Positions 15,836-24,483 of a stretch of 64,000 bases of DNA are shown here, in pieces. Under the pieces are notes generated by a model that had not been told where the DNA came from, did not search any database, and saw nothing but the letters and a program-made list of their open reading frames with translations. Source of the DNA: Nitrospirales bacterium. Lineage in GTDB: Bacteria > Nitrospirota > Nitrospiria > Nitrospirales > UBA8639. The DNA lies in contig JAAXIB010000014.1 in assembly GCA_012270585.1 (NCBI GenBank), positions 1-64,000 on the forward strand, read 5' to 3'. Position 1 is the stretch's first letter, and each line of letters begins with the position of its first letter. A program made the translations under genes and the position numbers.

Positions 15836-17722
15836 ATGGCAGAACAAATTGAAACCCTGCTGAAAACATCGACCGTGTACCACCCGACCGGCAAAACGCT
15901 GGAACAGGCATATATCAAGGACTATGAAGCCGCCTACAAGGAATCGATCGCCAACCCTGAAAAATTTTGGGACGGCATTGCCAAGGAACTGGAATGGTTC
16001 GCTCCGTGGAACACGGTGCTGGAGTGGAACTACCCATGGGCGAAATGGTTTTTGGGAGGACGCTGTAATATCGCTTACAACTGTTTGGACCGGCACGTGA
16101 ACTCGTGGCGAAGAAACAAGGTCGCGGTCATTTGGGTGGGAGAGCATAACGAAGAACGGATCTTTACCTATGCCGAATTGTATCGCCAGGTCAATCGCTG
16201 CTCAAATGCCCTCAAAGCCCTTGGCATGAACACGGGCGATCGCGTCACGATTTACCTTCCGAAAATTCCTGAACAGATCGTGGCCATGCTGGCCTGTGCG
16301 CGTCTCGGGCTGATTCATTCCGTGGTCTATTCGGGCTTTAGTGCTCCCGCACTGGAATCCCGAATCAACGATGCGGAAGCCCGGCTCGTCATCACGGCGG
16401 ACTATGGATATGACCGAGGTAAACAGATCCCCCTCAAAACGGTGGTGGATGCCGCAATTGCAAACTGCCTGACCATAGAGAAAACGATTGTGGTACGACG
16501 GGAAAACCCCGGCATCGACCTGGATGCCAAAAAAGAACTCGATTGGGATGACTGGCTCGACGGGCAGTCAACGATCTGTGAAGCCGAGCATCTCGACGCC
16601 GAGACCCCACTCTATTTTCTCTACACCTCGGGCACTACGGGCAAACCCAAAGGCGTGGTCCACGTGCACGGTGGGTATATGGTCGGAACCTACATTACCG
16701 CCAAGTATGTGTTCGATTTGAAAGACGAAGACGTGTATTTCTGCGTGGCCGACCCCGGCTGGGTCACGGGGCACAGTTACATCGTGTACGGCCCGCTTCT
16801 GAATGGTGCAACCATCCTCACGGCTGAAGGGAAACCCGACTACCCCAACCCGGGCCGCTGGTGGGATCTCATCGAAAAATATGGGGTGTCGATTTTCTAT
16901 ACCACTCCAACGGCCATCCGCCTCCTCATGAAGTACGGTGAAGATTGGCCCAGGAAGTATGATCTCTCCACGCTGCGCGTATTGGGTTCAGTGGGCGAGC
17001 CCATCAACCCCGAAGCCTGGGAATGGTTTCACCGGGTCACCGGAGGAGACAAACCGATTATGGATACCTGGTGGCAAACGGAAACAGGATCGATTCTGGT
17101 GACTCCCCTCCCCTGCGTCCCCCTCAAACCAGGATCTGCCACGCGCCCGTTTTTAGGAATCGAGGCGGACGTCGTGGATAAGAGCGGCAAGAGTATCGGC
17201 ACTGGCGGAGGATTCGCGGTCATTAAGAAACCGTGGCCCTCCATGATGCGGACAATCCACAAAGATCCTGATCGTTACCTGGGTTACTGGAACAACATTC
17301 CCGGCTGTTACACCGCCGGCGACGTTTGTCATAAAGATGAAGACGGCTATTTCTGGTTCATGGGTCGGGCTGATGACGTCGTAAAAGTCGCAGGTAATCG
17401 TATCGGTACCGCGGAGGTAGAAAGCGCACTGGTCAGTCACGACGCGGTGGTCGAAGCGGCGGTGATCGGCAAACCGCATAAGACCGCAGGTGAGATGATC
17501 AAAGCGTTCGTCATCCTGAAACAGGGGCAAAGCGAAAGCGCGGAACTGCTCAAAACACTCAAGGCTCACGTCCAAACGGAGTTGGGCAAAATTGCGGTTC
17601 CTCGGGAGATTGAAGTAGTGACCTCGCTTCCCAAGACCCGGTCGGGAAAAATTATGCGCCGCGTCCTGAAAGCCAAAGAACTCGGGCAGGATCCCGGAGA
17701 CATTTCAACGTTGGAAGAATGA
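15836..17722 (+). CDS. acsA: Acetyl-CoA synthetase (AMP-forming)
   Basis: 628 residues. Activates acetate to acetyl-AMP and then acetyl-CoA. The adenylate-forming core motif YTSGTTGKPKGVVHVHGG, the WWQTETG motif and the hinge region YFWFMGRADDVVKVAGNRIG are all present. The C-terminal SRTRSGK-type motif is PKTRSGKIMRR, with Lys605 at the position acetylated and inactivated by Pat-type acetyltransferases in other bacteria. Close to the E. coli enzyme in length (652 there). ATG at 15836 preceded by GAGAGGATT. It faces the Pal lipoprotein gene with 27 bases between stops. No acetate transporter or phosphotransacetylase lies alongside. Confidence 0.96.
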   Translation: MAEQIETLLKTSTVYHPTGKTLEQAYIKDYEAAYKESIANPEKFWDGIAKELEWFAPWNTVLEWNYPWAKWFLGGRCNIAYNCLDRHVNSWRRNKVAVIWVGEHNEERIFTYAELYRQVNRCSNALKALGMNTGDRVTIYLPKIPEQIVAMLACARLGLIHSVVYSGFSAPALESRINDAEARLVITADYGYDRGKQIPLKTVVDAAIANCLTIEKTIVVRRENPGIDLDAKKELDWDDWLDGQSTICEAEHLDAETPLYFLYTSGTTGKPKGVVHVHGGYMVGTYITAKYVFDLKDEDVYFCVADPGWVTGHSYIVYGPLLNGATILTAEGKPDYPNPGRWWDLIEKYGVSIFYTTPTAIRLLMKYGEDWPRKYDLSTLRVLGSVGEPINPEAWEWFHRVTGGDKPIMDTWWQTETGSILVTPLPCVPLKPGSATRPFLGIEADVVDKSGKSIGTGGGFAVIKKPWPSMMRTIHKDPDRYLGYWNNIPGCYTAGDVCHKDEDGYFWFMGRADDVVKVAGNRIGTAEVESALVSHDAVVEAAVIGKPHKTAGEMIKAFVILKQGQSESAELLKTLKAHVQTELGKIAVPREIEVVTSLPKTRSGKIMRRVLKAKELGQDPGDISTLEE

Positions 17723-17749
17723 ACGGGGTGACCCGGAACGGGTCCCTAA

Positions 17750-18688
17750 CTACTGATGTACAAAATGCCCGCGTCGATTTTTTTGCCAGCAACCCGGCTT
17801 GGATTCCGTGCAAAACGGTTTTTCCTTCCCGTAGCTGACGATTCGAATTCTGGATTCTTCGACCCCCAGATCAACCAAATAGTCTTTCACGGCTTGAGCC
17901 CGACGCTTCCCTAATTCCAAGTTATACTCTACAGTTCCACGTTCGTCACAATGTCCTTCAATCAGCACGTTGGAATCCTTATAAGTACTCTTGAGAAGTT
18001 CGGCATCGTTCTCCAACACGGGCACGGCATCAGGACGAATTGCATACTGATCAAAATCAAAAAAGACATCGGCCAAGCCTGAATCCTTTACCGGAACTGG
18101 AGCCTCGCGCTTTTCCTCCTGAGCAGGCGCTTCAGGAACGAAATCGTCCGGCTCAAGTTTGGCGACCTCCGGCTCTGGTTCGGCCATGGGCTCCTCAGCG
18201 GGCACGGACTCTTCTACAACCTCACTCATGGGTGCCGGCGGCGCAGGCTCCTCGACGGAACTCACTCTAAACTCACTGACACGGGCATCACGAAAAACTT
18301 GAGGCGGTGAGTCGGGAACGTAGTCCGATGCAGGGCTACGTTCCACCCGTGGGAGTTCCGAATATCCTTCAGAAAGGACCGGCGCCGGAGCAGGAAGAGG
18401 AACCTCAGGACTGGATTCGATCTCAATACTGGGAGGAGATGCCGGACTGGGAGGAGGGGTCGGAGTAAAGGTGAACGTTTCTGACAAGCCCAGTGACTCC
18501 TGGTCAATGGATTCCCCCTCAAATGGAATGCCACTCTGATCACTTGGAGCGGTCTCCTTTTGAGCCTGGGCACGTAAATCTTCCGTGCTCATAATCTCGG
18601 CATGTTTCGATGTCTCACACGCCGCCAACGTCATCAGAAGCCACGTGCCGATAAAAACAAAGGTCACACAATTCCTGACCGCTCCCAT
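17750..18688 (-). CDS. pal: Peptidoglycan-associated lipoprotein (Pal/OmpA C-terminal domain) with long acidic proline-rich linker
   Basis: 312 residues from the ATG at 18688, which has AAAGGAG nine bases upstream. The N-terminus is a lipoprotein signal with the lipobox LAAC (Cys24). Residues about 30-200 are a Pro/Glu/Ser/Val-rich linker (PPPSPASPPS, EVPLPAPAPV, EESVPAEEPMAEPEPE), much longer than in E. coli Pal. The last 105 or so are an OmpA-like domain: DVFFDFDQYAIRPDA, LIEGHCDERGTVEYNLELGK with the Asp and Arg that hold meso-diaminopimelate, and a C-terminal RRGHFV. It should anchor the outer membrane to peptidoglycan. No tolA, tolB or tolQR is nearby, so calling it Pal is by domain. A candidate promoter lies at 18845-18874. 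Confidence 0.88.
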   Translation of the reverse strand: MGAVRNCVTFVFIGTWLLMTLAACETSKHAEIMSTEDLRAQAQKETAPSDQSGIPFEGESIDQESLGLSETFTFTPTPPPSPASPPSIEIESSPEVPLPAPAPVLSEGYSELPRVERSPASDYVPDSPPQVFRDARVSEFRVSSVEEPAPPAPMSEVVEESVPAEEPMAEPEPEVAKLEPDDFVPEAPAQEEKREAPVPVKDSGLADVFFDFDQYAIRPDAVPVLENDAELLKSTYKDSNVLIEGHCDERGTVEYNLELGKRRAQAVKDYLVDLGVEESRIRIVSYGKEKPFCTESKPGCWQKNRRGHFVHQ

Positions 18689-18844
18689 ACTGAAATCTCC
18701 TTTCCTCACATTCTCTTCATCAACGCAAATTGGTAGAGGACCCCACGCCACCACAGGTCTTTCATCTAACTCCACTTATCTGAAAAAGGGAACGGATAAT
18801 AACCGGAAGAATTGAAGTCTCTATCAAAACTCGTAGACTTTTCC

Positions 18845-18874
18845 ATTAGAAAATAATCTCTCCAAACTTGTCAA
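18845..18874 (-). promoter_or_regulatory. Candidate promoter for pal
   Basis: Read on the minus strand: TTGACA (18874-18869) and TCTAAT (18850-18845), separated by 18 bases. The -35 box is a full match and the -10 box five of six. Transcription would begin near 18838, leaving a leader of about 150 bases before the ATG at 18688. Confidence 0.55.
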
Positions 18875-18915
18875 CAAAAAAATCGGGGATTTTGCTCGCT
18901 TGTTCTTGGTTCCCC

Positions 18916-18944
18916 TTGACGAACATTTGTCCGGTCAGTATGCT
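18916..18944 (+). promoter_or_regulatory. Candidate promoter for the gld-like ABC cluster
   Basis: TTGACG at 18916-18921 and TATGCT at 18939-18944, separated by 17 bases. Start expected near 18951, 83 bases before the ATG at 19034. Confidence 0.5.
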
Positions 18945-19033
18945 CTTTTATCCTGCCGTGCCTCGTACCCGACACTCAACCTGGTTAACTGTTTGTTCCG
19001 GGAAATACCCCGTTCTTTCCCTTCGATGGCTTC

Positions 19034-20032
19034 ATGATTACCGTACAACACGTCTCGAAACACTATGGACACCACACGGCCCTCGATGACGTGACGTTTC
19101 ACGTCAAGAAGGGCGAAATCCTGGCTTTCCTGGGCCCGAACGGAGCTGGAAAAACCACCACCATGCGGATTTTAACCTGTTTTATGCCCCAAAATGAAGG
19201 CATGGCAACAGTTGCAGGATTTGATTGTCTGGATCAACCGATGGAAGTCAAACGGCACCTCGGCTACTTACCCGAAACCCCGCCTCTCTACCCGGAGCTC
19301 ACCGTTGATGAATATTTAACGTTCGTGGGTCGGTTAAAAAGGTTGGCGCCACAACACCTGGCTTCACAAAAGTCCCGCGTGATCGACCAGATGGGATTGG
19401 GCTCCGTGCATCACCGCGTGATCGGTCATCTCTCCAGGGGCTATCGCCAGCGGGTCGGTCTGGCGCAGGCCCTGATCCACGATCCGCCCGTGCTGATTCT
19501 GGATGAGCCCACCGTCGGACTCGATCCCAAACAAATCATCGAGATGCGCGGGCTCATCAAAGGTCTGGCCGGCTCACATACCATCATCCTCAGCACCCAT
19601 GTTCTCCCCGAGGCCATGGCCACCTGTGACCGCGTTGTGATTATTCACCAGGGTCGCATTGTCGCCGAGGATTCGCCCGATCGGCTATCCGGCCAGTTGC
19701 GGCAATCCGAGAAAATGAGCCTCACCGTCAAACATCCCCTGCCTGATTGGCTGGAACGGCTCAGAACGCTTCCCGGCGTGCTCAACGTCCTGCCAGCCAC
19801 CCACCCCCATACCTGTACCATCGACTGTCAACCGGGGCAGGATCTCCGCGAGACACTCTCTCAATTTGTCGTGAGCCAGGGGTACGGACTTCTCGAACTC
19901 AAGCCCCTTTCCCTTTCCCTGGAAGAGATCTTTCTCCAACTCACCCGCCAGGAGGAAAACGTCGAGATGGGTGAACCCAACCACTTTGATTCAGGTGGGC
20001 AATCAAGCCGGAGGGAGCAACCGCCCGCATGA
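19034..20032 (+). CDS. ABC transporter ATP-binding protein (GldA-like)
   Basis: 332 residues. Walker A is FLGPNGAGKTTT at about residues 34-45, the signature LSRGYRQRVGLAQAL and Walker B ILILDEPTVGLDP follow, then a C-terminal accessory domain with a final Gln-rich segment. The protein energises export or membrane remodelling with the permease genes that follow. The set and order (ATPase, ABC-2 permease, GldG-like, DUF4340) match the GldA/F/G-type transporter first described for gliding in Bacteroidetes, and also widespread in non-gliding bacteria. First gene of a four-gene operon; its stop overlaps the start of the permease gene. Confidence 0.85.
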   Translation: MITVQHVSKHYGHHTALDDVTFHVKKGEILAFLGPNGAGKTTTMRILTCFMPQNEGMATVAGFDCLDQPMEVKRHLGYLPETPPLYPELTVDEYLTFVGRLKRLAPQHLASQKSRVIDQMGLGSVHHRVIGHLSRGYRQRVGLAQALIHDPPVLILDEPTVGLDPKQIIEMRGLIKGLAGSHTIILSTHVLPEAMATCDRVVIIHQGRIVAEDSPDRLSGQLRQSEKMSLTVKHPLPDWLERLRTLPGVLNVLPATHPHTCTIDCQPGQDLRETLSQFVVSQGYGLLELKPLSLSLEEIFLQLTRQEENVEMGEPNHFDSGGQSSRREQPPA

Positions 20033-20799
20033 CCCCGTTCCAGACCATACTCGCTAAAGAATTGCGGTGTTTTTTCATCTCACCCGTTTTTTACGCCGTC
20101 GGAGCGGTCTTTCTTTTTATCTCCGGCTTCATCGCCCACCTCATGACGGTGAACGCAGGTCAGCAAGCGGTTCGATTCCTGCAAATTCAAAACACCTACG
20201 CTCAACTGAACCTGAACGAGTTGATCTTCCGTTCACTGTTTTACAGTTTGGATTTCGTTCTCATGTTTCTCCTCCCGATTCTGACGATGCGGCTGTTTGC
20301 GGAAGAACGGAAATTGCAGACGTTCGAACTCCTGCTCACCTCGCCCGTCGGGATTAACGAACTGATTTCGGCCAAATACATCAGTGTGCTCTTGATCTAT
20401 TTGGGGCTCCTCTCCCTGACGAGCCTGACGCCCATCCTCCTGTCTTTGTACAGCAGCTTTCATTGGGATCCCATCCTGACCGGGTACGTGGCACTGGTGT
20501 TGCAGGGTGGGTTTTTCCTGGCCTGTGGCCTCCTGGCCTCCGCCACGACCGAGAATCAGGTCGTCGCGGCTTTTTTGAGTTTCGGGATGATTCTGCTTAT
20601 CTGGTTACTCGGGGGGTTGGGTTCATTATTGGGCGACACGACGATCGGAAACGTCCTCTCCTATTTGTCGTTCAGCGAACATTATGATCGGCTCGTTCGC
20701 GGTCTCCTGGAGGCGAAAGACATTGTGTATTACCTGTCAGGCATTGTGCTGATGCTGTTCATTGCGCATCGAATCGTTGATTCGCACCGATGGTCATAA
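20029..20799 (+). CDS. ABC-2 type permease (GldF-like)
   Basis: 256 residues with six hydrophobic segments (about residues 20-45, 70-90, 105-130, 140-165, 175-195, 225-245), the standard ABC-2 permease shape. The segment MRLFAEERKLQTFELLLTSP is the conserved cytoplasmic coupling helix of this family. Its ATG overlaps the ATPase stop by four bases (ATGA), which suggests translational coupling. It is likely half of a dimeric or heteromeric channel with the GldG-like protein. Confidence 0.85.
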   Translation: MTPFQTILAKELRCFFISPVFYAVGAVFLFISGFIAHLMTVNAGQQAVRFLQIQNTYAQLNLNELIFRSLFYSLDFVLMFLLPILTMRLFAEERKLQTFELLLTSPVGINELISAKYISVLLIYLGLLSLTSLTPILLSLYSSFHWDPILTGYVALVLQGGFFLACGLLASATTENQVVAAFLSFGMILLIWLLGGLGSLLGDTTIGNVLSYLSFSEHYDRLVRGLLEAKDIVYYLSGIVLMLFIAHRIVDSHRWS

Positions 20800-22322
20800 A
20801 GCACCTGTTACCCGTTCTGGGCCTGTTGGGAGTCGGATTGGGGTTGGGAGGGCTGATCCTTTCCCAAACCGACACCAATCGGCCAAGTACGATCTTCCTG
20901 TTGGAAGGGATCGCGTTACTGTGTCTCATAATCTATTTCGCAGGGAACTGGACACGACTCAAAACCTTTTCCGGCTCCCGGGCAACGCGACTCGGATTGA
21001 ACGGCATCCTGGCCATTCTCCTCATGGCCGGCATCCTGACCATCATCAATTTTCTGGTTATCCGGCACGGCGGACGGTGGGACTTGTCCGAAACGCAACA
21101 CTTTTCTTTGGCCCCACAAACCCTGCAAGTGCTCGGACAACTCAAGAGCGACGTACGGGTCCTGGTGTTTGCTCATGAACGAAGTCCGGGGTTTCGGACG
21201 TATCGTGACCTGTTGGATGGATACGTGCACGCAAGCCCGCGAATGTCCGTGACCTATATCGATCCCGAAAAAGAACCGGGCATGGCTCGCGAATATGAGA
21301 TTTCCAGGATCGATACCGCCGTCTTTGAAAGCGGCGAACAGACCATCCACGTCCCCAAACCCAGTGAATCGAACCTCACAAGTGCATTGATTCGCGTAAC
21401 GAAAGAGCAATCCAAGCGCCTTGTCTTCCTGGAAGGACATGGTGAACGCCAGATCACGGACCAGGAACGTGGAGGGTTATCACTCGCCAGGAAAAAACTC
21501 GAAGCACAAGGATACCGGATCGCACGAGGCTCTTTCCCGAAAGACCAGACCCTGCTGGATGATACCGCCGTCCTCATTATTCCCGGACCTCGGGAAACGG
21601 TCGAACAGGAGGAATTGAAGCGCATCACGAGCTTCGTAGCCCGGGGTGGACGACTCCTGCTGCTGCTCGATCCGCAAACCTCGGGTGGTCTCGAAGAATG
21701 GATCTCCCAATGGGGGCTGACGCTCGGACCCGGGATCGTTGTCGATCCCGAGGATCGCGTGGCCCAGGGCAGCCCAACGGCCTTACTCGTCCGTCGATTT
21801 ACCGACCATCACATTACCAAAGGATTTACCGCTCCGATTTTGCTTCCCGTCCTGCAACCAGTGTCGTTTGACCAACCCCCGGGCGACGATCTGAACTTCA
21901 CATCTCTTTTACAATCGTCTGAACAGAGTTGGGCCGAAACAAACTTTGACCGGACCACTCCGGAATTTGAAGAAGGGTCCGACAGGAAAGGCCCGTTTAC
22001 GCTCGCCGGGGCATTGGGCCGAAAAAACACGAACGCGGAGTCAACCGTCGTGCAACCCGTGCTGGTGATCGTCGGGAATTCGGCGTTTGCCGGCAACACC
22101 TATCTGCAGTTTCCGGGGAATACTGATTTTTTGTCCAATGCCATCGCCTGGTTGGCTGATGAGGAAACGTTGATTTCAGTCAATCCCAAGGAATCTCCGT
22201 TTCCGCCATTCATTCCGAATCCCACCCAGGAACACATGCTGTTTGCCGTACAAGTCTTCTCGGTTCCGTTCCTCTTGCTCTTGTCCGGCCTGACGGTGTG
22301 GCGACGCCGAAGGCGCCTCTGA
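20790..22322 (+). CDS. GldG-like ABC-type transport component
   Basis: 510 residues. It starts 10 bases inside the permease gene. There are two or three N-terminal hydrophobic segments (to about residue 80), then a long periplasmic region of the ABC-type uncharacterised transport (GldG/DUF4350-like) family: FSLAPQTLQVLGQL, VRVLVFAHERSPGFRTYRDL, VTYIDPEKEPG and the phrase VFLEGHGERQ. LLLLLDPQTSGGLEEW follows, and a final transmembrane segment before a basic RRRRRL C-terminus. In Bacteroidetes GldG works with GldF; here the function is inferred from family and order. No gld motor genes (gldK-N, sprA) are nearby. Confidence 0.8.
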   Translation: MVIKHLLPVLGLLGVGLGLGGLILSQTDTNRPSTIFLLEGIALLCLIIYFAGNWTRLKTFSGSRATRLGLNGILAILLMAGILTIINFLVIRHGGRWDLSETQHFSLAPQTLQVLGQLKSDVRVLVFAHERSPGFRTYRDLLDGYVHASPRMSVTYIDPEKEPGMAREYEISRIDTAVFESGEQTIHVPKPSESNLTSALIRVTKEQSKRLVFLEGHGERQITDQERGGLSLARKKLEAQGYRIARGSFPKDQTLLDDTAVLIIPGPRETVEQEELKRITSFVARGGRLLLLLDPQTSGGLEEWISQWGLTLGPGIVVDPEDRVAQGSPTALLVRRFTDHHITKGFTAPILLPVLQPVSFDQPPGDDLNFTSLLQSSEQSWAETNFDRTTPEFEEGSDRKGPFTLAGALGRKNTNAESTVVQPVLVIVGNSAFAGNTYLQFPGNTDFLSNAIAWLADEETLISVNPKESPFPPFIPNPTQEHMLFAVQVFSVPFLLLLSGLTVWRRRRRL

Positions 22323-22338
22323 ACAATCCGGTTCATCC

Positions 22339-23709
22339 ATGGCGGCGTATCGAACCACGTTTCTCCTGGCAGTCGTTTTTGCAGGGCTTGGGGTGTACGT
22401 CTATACCATCGAAGTACCGACCATGGAACACGACACGATTCAACAAACCCAGGCACAACGACTCCTGCCTTTCGATTACCGGGACGTGACGCGTCTGGCA
22501 TATACCACGCGAACCGAACGGATCCTGATGAATCGTGACGAACGAAATCGTTGGCAGATCGTTGAACCGGTGGAAGCCCGGGGTGACGCCCGCGAGATTG
22601 AAAGCGTTCTGCGTGCCCTGGAAATCGGCAAAATCTCTCGTTTCATTCAAGAAGAAGGGCCAGAGAAAAAAGTGACCGCTGAACAATACGGTTTAAAATC
22701 CCCGTACGTGACCATCGACCTGACGACACAGGAGTATATGGAGTCATTGGCCCTGGGTAACACGGGACCCTTATCGTCCACCCTGTATGCTCGACGAGGA
22801 TCGGACCAAAAAATTCTGCTGACCACGCTCATGGTTGAGGACTTCCGGGCAAAATCCCTGAAGACCTTTCGCCTGAAGGATATCCTCTTCTTCGACCGGA
22901 CACGTGTTGAACGCATCCAACTGCAGACACCGAGCCAAAACATCACACTCCAACGCGGAGCCGGTTTCCATGGTCCTGTTCCCGGGTGGGATTTCACGTC
23001 TCCGGTGAACGCCCCGGCCGATAAAACCGCCGTTGGCATCCTGCTCATGACGCTCAAAGATTTGACCGCAACGGGATTCATCGATTCACCGGCCGAGAAG
23101 GAAGCCCTCCTGAAAAAACTCGGAATCCCGTCGTTGACGGCTACCGTTCATACAAAAAAACGAGGCCATCACGTCGCGTTCTTTGAACCGGTGGCACCCG
23201 GCGAAGATGCGTACGCCATCACGTCCGCGATGGACCCCATATATCGGATACCGGCTCACGTGCTTCAGAAACTGCCGAGTGAAACGTTTCACTTACAAGA
23301 CAAACGCTTGTTCGGCATGCAAATGGGAGAGATCGCTCTCTTAACCGTCAAGACCGACGACTCGCGGTACACCCTGATCCAGCAGCACGGGGAATGGTAT
23401 CTCGAAGGGAAAGAAGCGGAGCCGATCGACCAGCAACAAGTCAAATTGTTCGTCAGCCGTCTCGTTGATCTTCCAGCGGAACTGTCCGTCAGTGAAACGA
23501 AAGACAGGCCGGACCAATACGGTCTCAGGCCCCCTGCGATTGAGATTACGGGCATTGACCAAAAAGGTCGGCCCCGTGGACGCTTGGCGTTAGGCACGCG
23601 AGAGAAAGGCCTGGTTTATGCCACCGGAGCCGGAATACCCGGCCTTTATCAGACCCGTTCCCTGATACTAAATCAGATTCCTTCTCCCGAGACGCTGCTG
23701 GACCACTAG
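22339..23709 (+). CDS. DUF4340 domain protein, membrane-anchored
   Basis: 456 residues. One N-terminal transmembrane segment (FLLAVVFAGLGVYVYTI) is followed by repeated DUF4340-type units. Each has a beta-rich pattern of the kind RILMNRDERNRWQIVEPV and TLIQQHGEWYLEG, and there is a QYGLKSPYVTIDLTT stretch echoed later by DQYGLRPPAIEITGID. The paired QYGL phrases point to an internal duplication. The 16-base gap from the GldG-like gene and the shared strand make it part of that operon, where such proteins are the usual partner. The role is unknown; the bulk should be periplasmic. Confidence 0.8.
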   Translation: MAAYRTTFLLAVVFAGLGVYVYTIEVPTMEHDTIQQTQAQRLLPFDYRDVTRLAYTTRTERILMNRDERNRWQIVEPVEARGDAREIESVLRALEIGKISRFIQEEGPEKKVTAEQYGLKSPYVTIDLTTQEYMESLALGNTGPLSSTLYARRGSDQKILLTTLMVEDFRAKSLKTFRLKDILFFDRTRVERIQLQTPSQNITLQRGAGFHGPVPGWDFTSPVNAPADKTAVGILLMTLKDLTATGFIDSPAEKEALLKKLGIPSLTATVHTKKRGHHVAFFEPVAPGEDAYAITSAMDPIYRIPAHVLQKLPSETFHLQDKRLFGMQMGEIALLTVKTDDSRYTLIQQHGEWYLEGKEAEPIDQQQVKLFVSRLVDLPAELSVSETKDRPDQYGLRPPAIEITGIDQKGRPRGRLALGTREKGLVYATGAGIPGLYQTRSLILNQIPSPETLLDH

Positions 23710-23802
23710 CAGGGCGTTCACAAGGCGGCATGGCGTCATCTCTGCCTGTCCTTCGTGACGATCGTCTCTCCATATCTCTTCCCTGGACAACGTAACCACC
23801 GA

Positions 23803-24123
23803 TTACGAAGGATTGGGAGCCATAAAGACGAGCACTCGCAGTCTGGCTCCGGAATGATTGGTGACGGCGTGTTCTTCACCGGCCGGGGCCAACGTCCCCT
23901 GTCCGGATCCCAGGACGTGTTCCTGATTGCCGACACGAAAGGTCCCCTGCCCCTCCAACACCACGTACACCTTATCTTCTTGGGCATGAACGTGCCCTTT
24001 CTGCACTTGATCCGGTTCAAAACAGTAGACGTCGCAAAAGAATCGAGGCGTTTCAAACACGTTATGCTTTTTCATCTTTTCACTGGAAAATCCCTGAAAA
24101 TCCGCCAAACTGATGACCTTCAT
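23803..24123 (-). CDS. Small cupin-domain protein
   Basis: 106 residues. A single cupin barrel: GHVHAQEDKVYVVLEGQG matches cupin motif 1, with two histidines and a glutamate-like position for metal binding, and APAGEEHAVTN matches motif 2. The middle ends with the LRVLVFMAP strand. Such one-domain cupins bind small molecules or metals, and many serve as enzymes or sensors; the substrate cannot be deduced. ATG at 24123, with a purine-rich GGGGAGG about 11 bases upstream. It stands alone, convergent with the DUF4340 gene. Confidence 0.8.
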   Translation of the reverse strand: MKVISLADFQGFSSEKMKKHNVFETPRFFCDVYCFEPDQVQKGHVHAQEDKVYVVLEGQGTFRVGNQEHVLGSGQGTLAPAGEEHAVTNHSGARLRVLVFMAPNPS

Positions 24124-24237
24124 GCTCTCCTGACCTCCCCTGCTTACCTGTTTCGTAAAATCGTCAATTCAGCCATTGTACCAAAGGCAAGTGACGTTCC
24201 CAAGCTTATCCTCGATTCCCGATCGAGTACGGACTCT

Positions 24238-24261
24238 GGATTCCTGCTTTCGCAGGAATCC
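24238..24261. repeat. Intergenic hairpin, GGATTCCTGC type, second copy
   Basis: GGATTCCTGC and GCAGGAATCC form a perfect 10-bp stem with loop TTTC; same core and loop as 13767-13786. Confidence 0.75.
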
Positions 24262-24265
24262 TTCA

Positions 24266-24283
24266 TGCAGGCTTGCGCCTGCA
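24266..24283. repeat. Short hairpin TGCAGGC/GCCTGCA
   Basis: Perfect 7-bp stem with loop TTGC, four bases after the previous hairpin. I found no other copy in the window. Confidence 0.5.
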
Positions 24284-24322
24284 CCCCAAGAGATGAAAAT
24301 GGGGACATTGTACCAATCTGTC

Positions 24323-24347
24323 ATCCTCGACATTTTTAATCGAGGAT
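24323..24347. repeat. Covarying-stem hairpin, copy 1
   Basis: ATCCTCGA and TCGAGGAT form a perfect 8-bp stem with the 9-base loop CATTTTTAA, preceded by TC and followed by CCAGGGTTTTTGC. Related copies lie at 35841-35863 and 59046-59068. Confidence 0.7.
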
Positions 24348-24483
24348 CCAGGGTTTTTGCTTTTGCCTTCGCCCTTGTCTGTCATCCTCGACGCTTGCCG
24401 CCACCGGTTTTGCCCTATCGAGACCGCCCATGATACCGTAGCAACAGCGTAACGGGTCTTCGCATTCAGCAAAGGAGCGATAC

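Larger units (their letters stand above)
18689..19033. other. Divergent promoter region between pal and the gld-like cluster
   Basis: 345 bases with no gene. It is AT-rich between about 18780 and 18900 and holds a minus-strand promoter for pal and a plus-strand promoter for the ABC cluster, described separately. Confidence 0.6.
24124..24483. other. Gene-free stretch with four hairpins
   Basis: 360 bases between the cupin and dsbA-like genes. It holds a partial hairpin CTCGAT/ATCGAG near 24211-24227, the perfect hairpins at 24238-24261 and 24266-24283, and the covarying-stem hairpin at 24323-24347, followed by a partial TCATCCTCGACG copy near 24382. The promoter for the DsbA-like gene should lie in the last 100 bases; I see no convincing boxes. 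Confidence 0.6.

Noticed and set aside
17723-17749. Bidirectional terminator between acsA and pal
   Set aside because: A 5-bp GACCC/GGGTC stem is present but there is no T-run on either strand; too weak to call.
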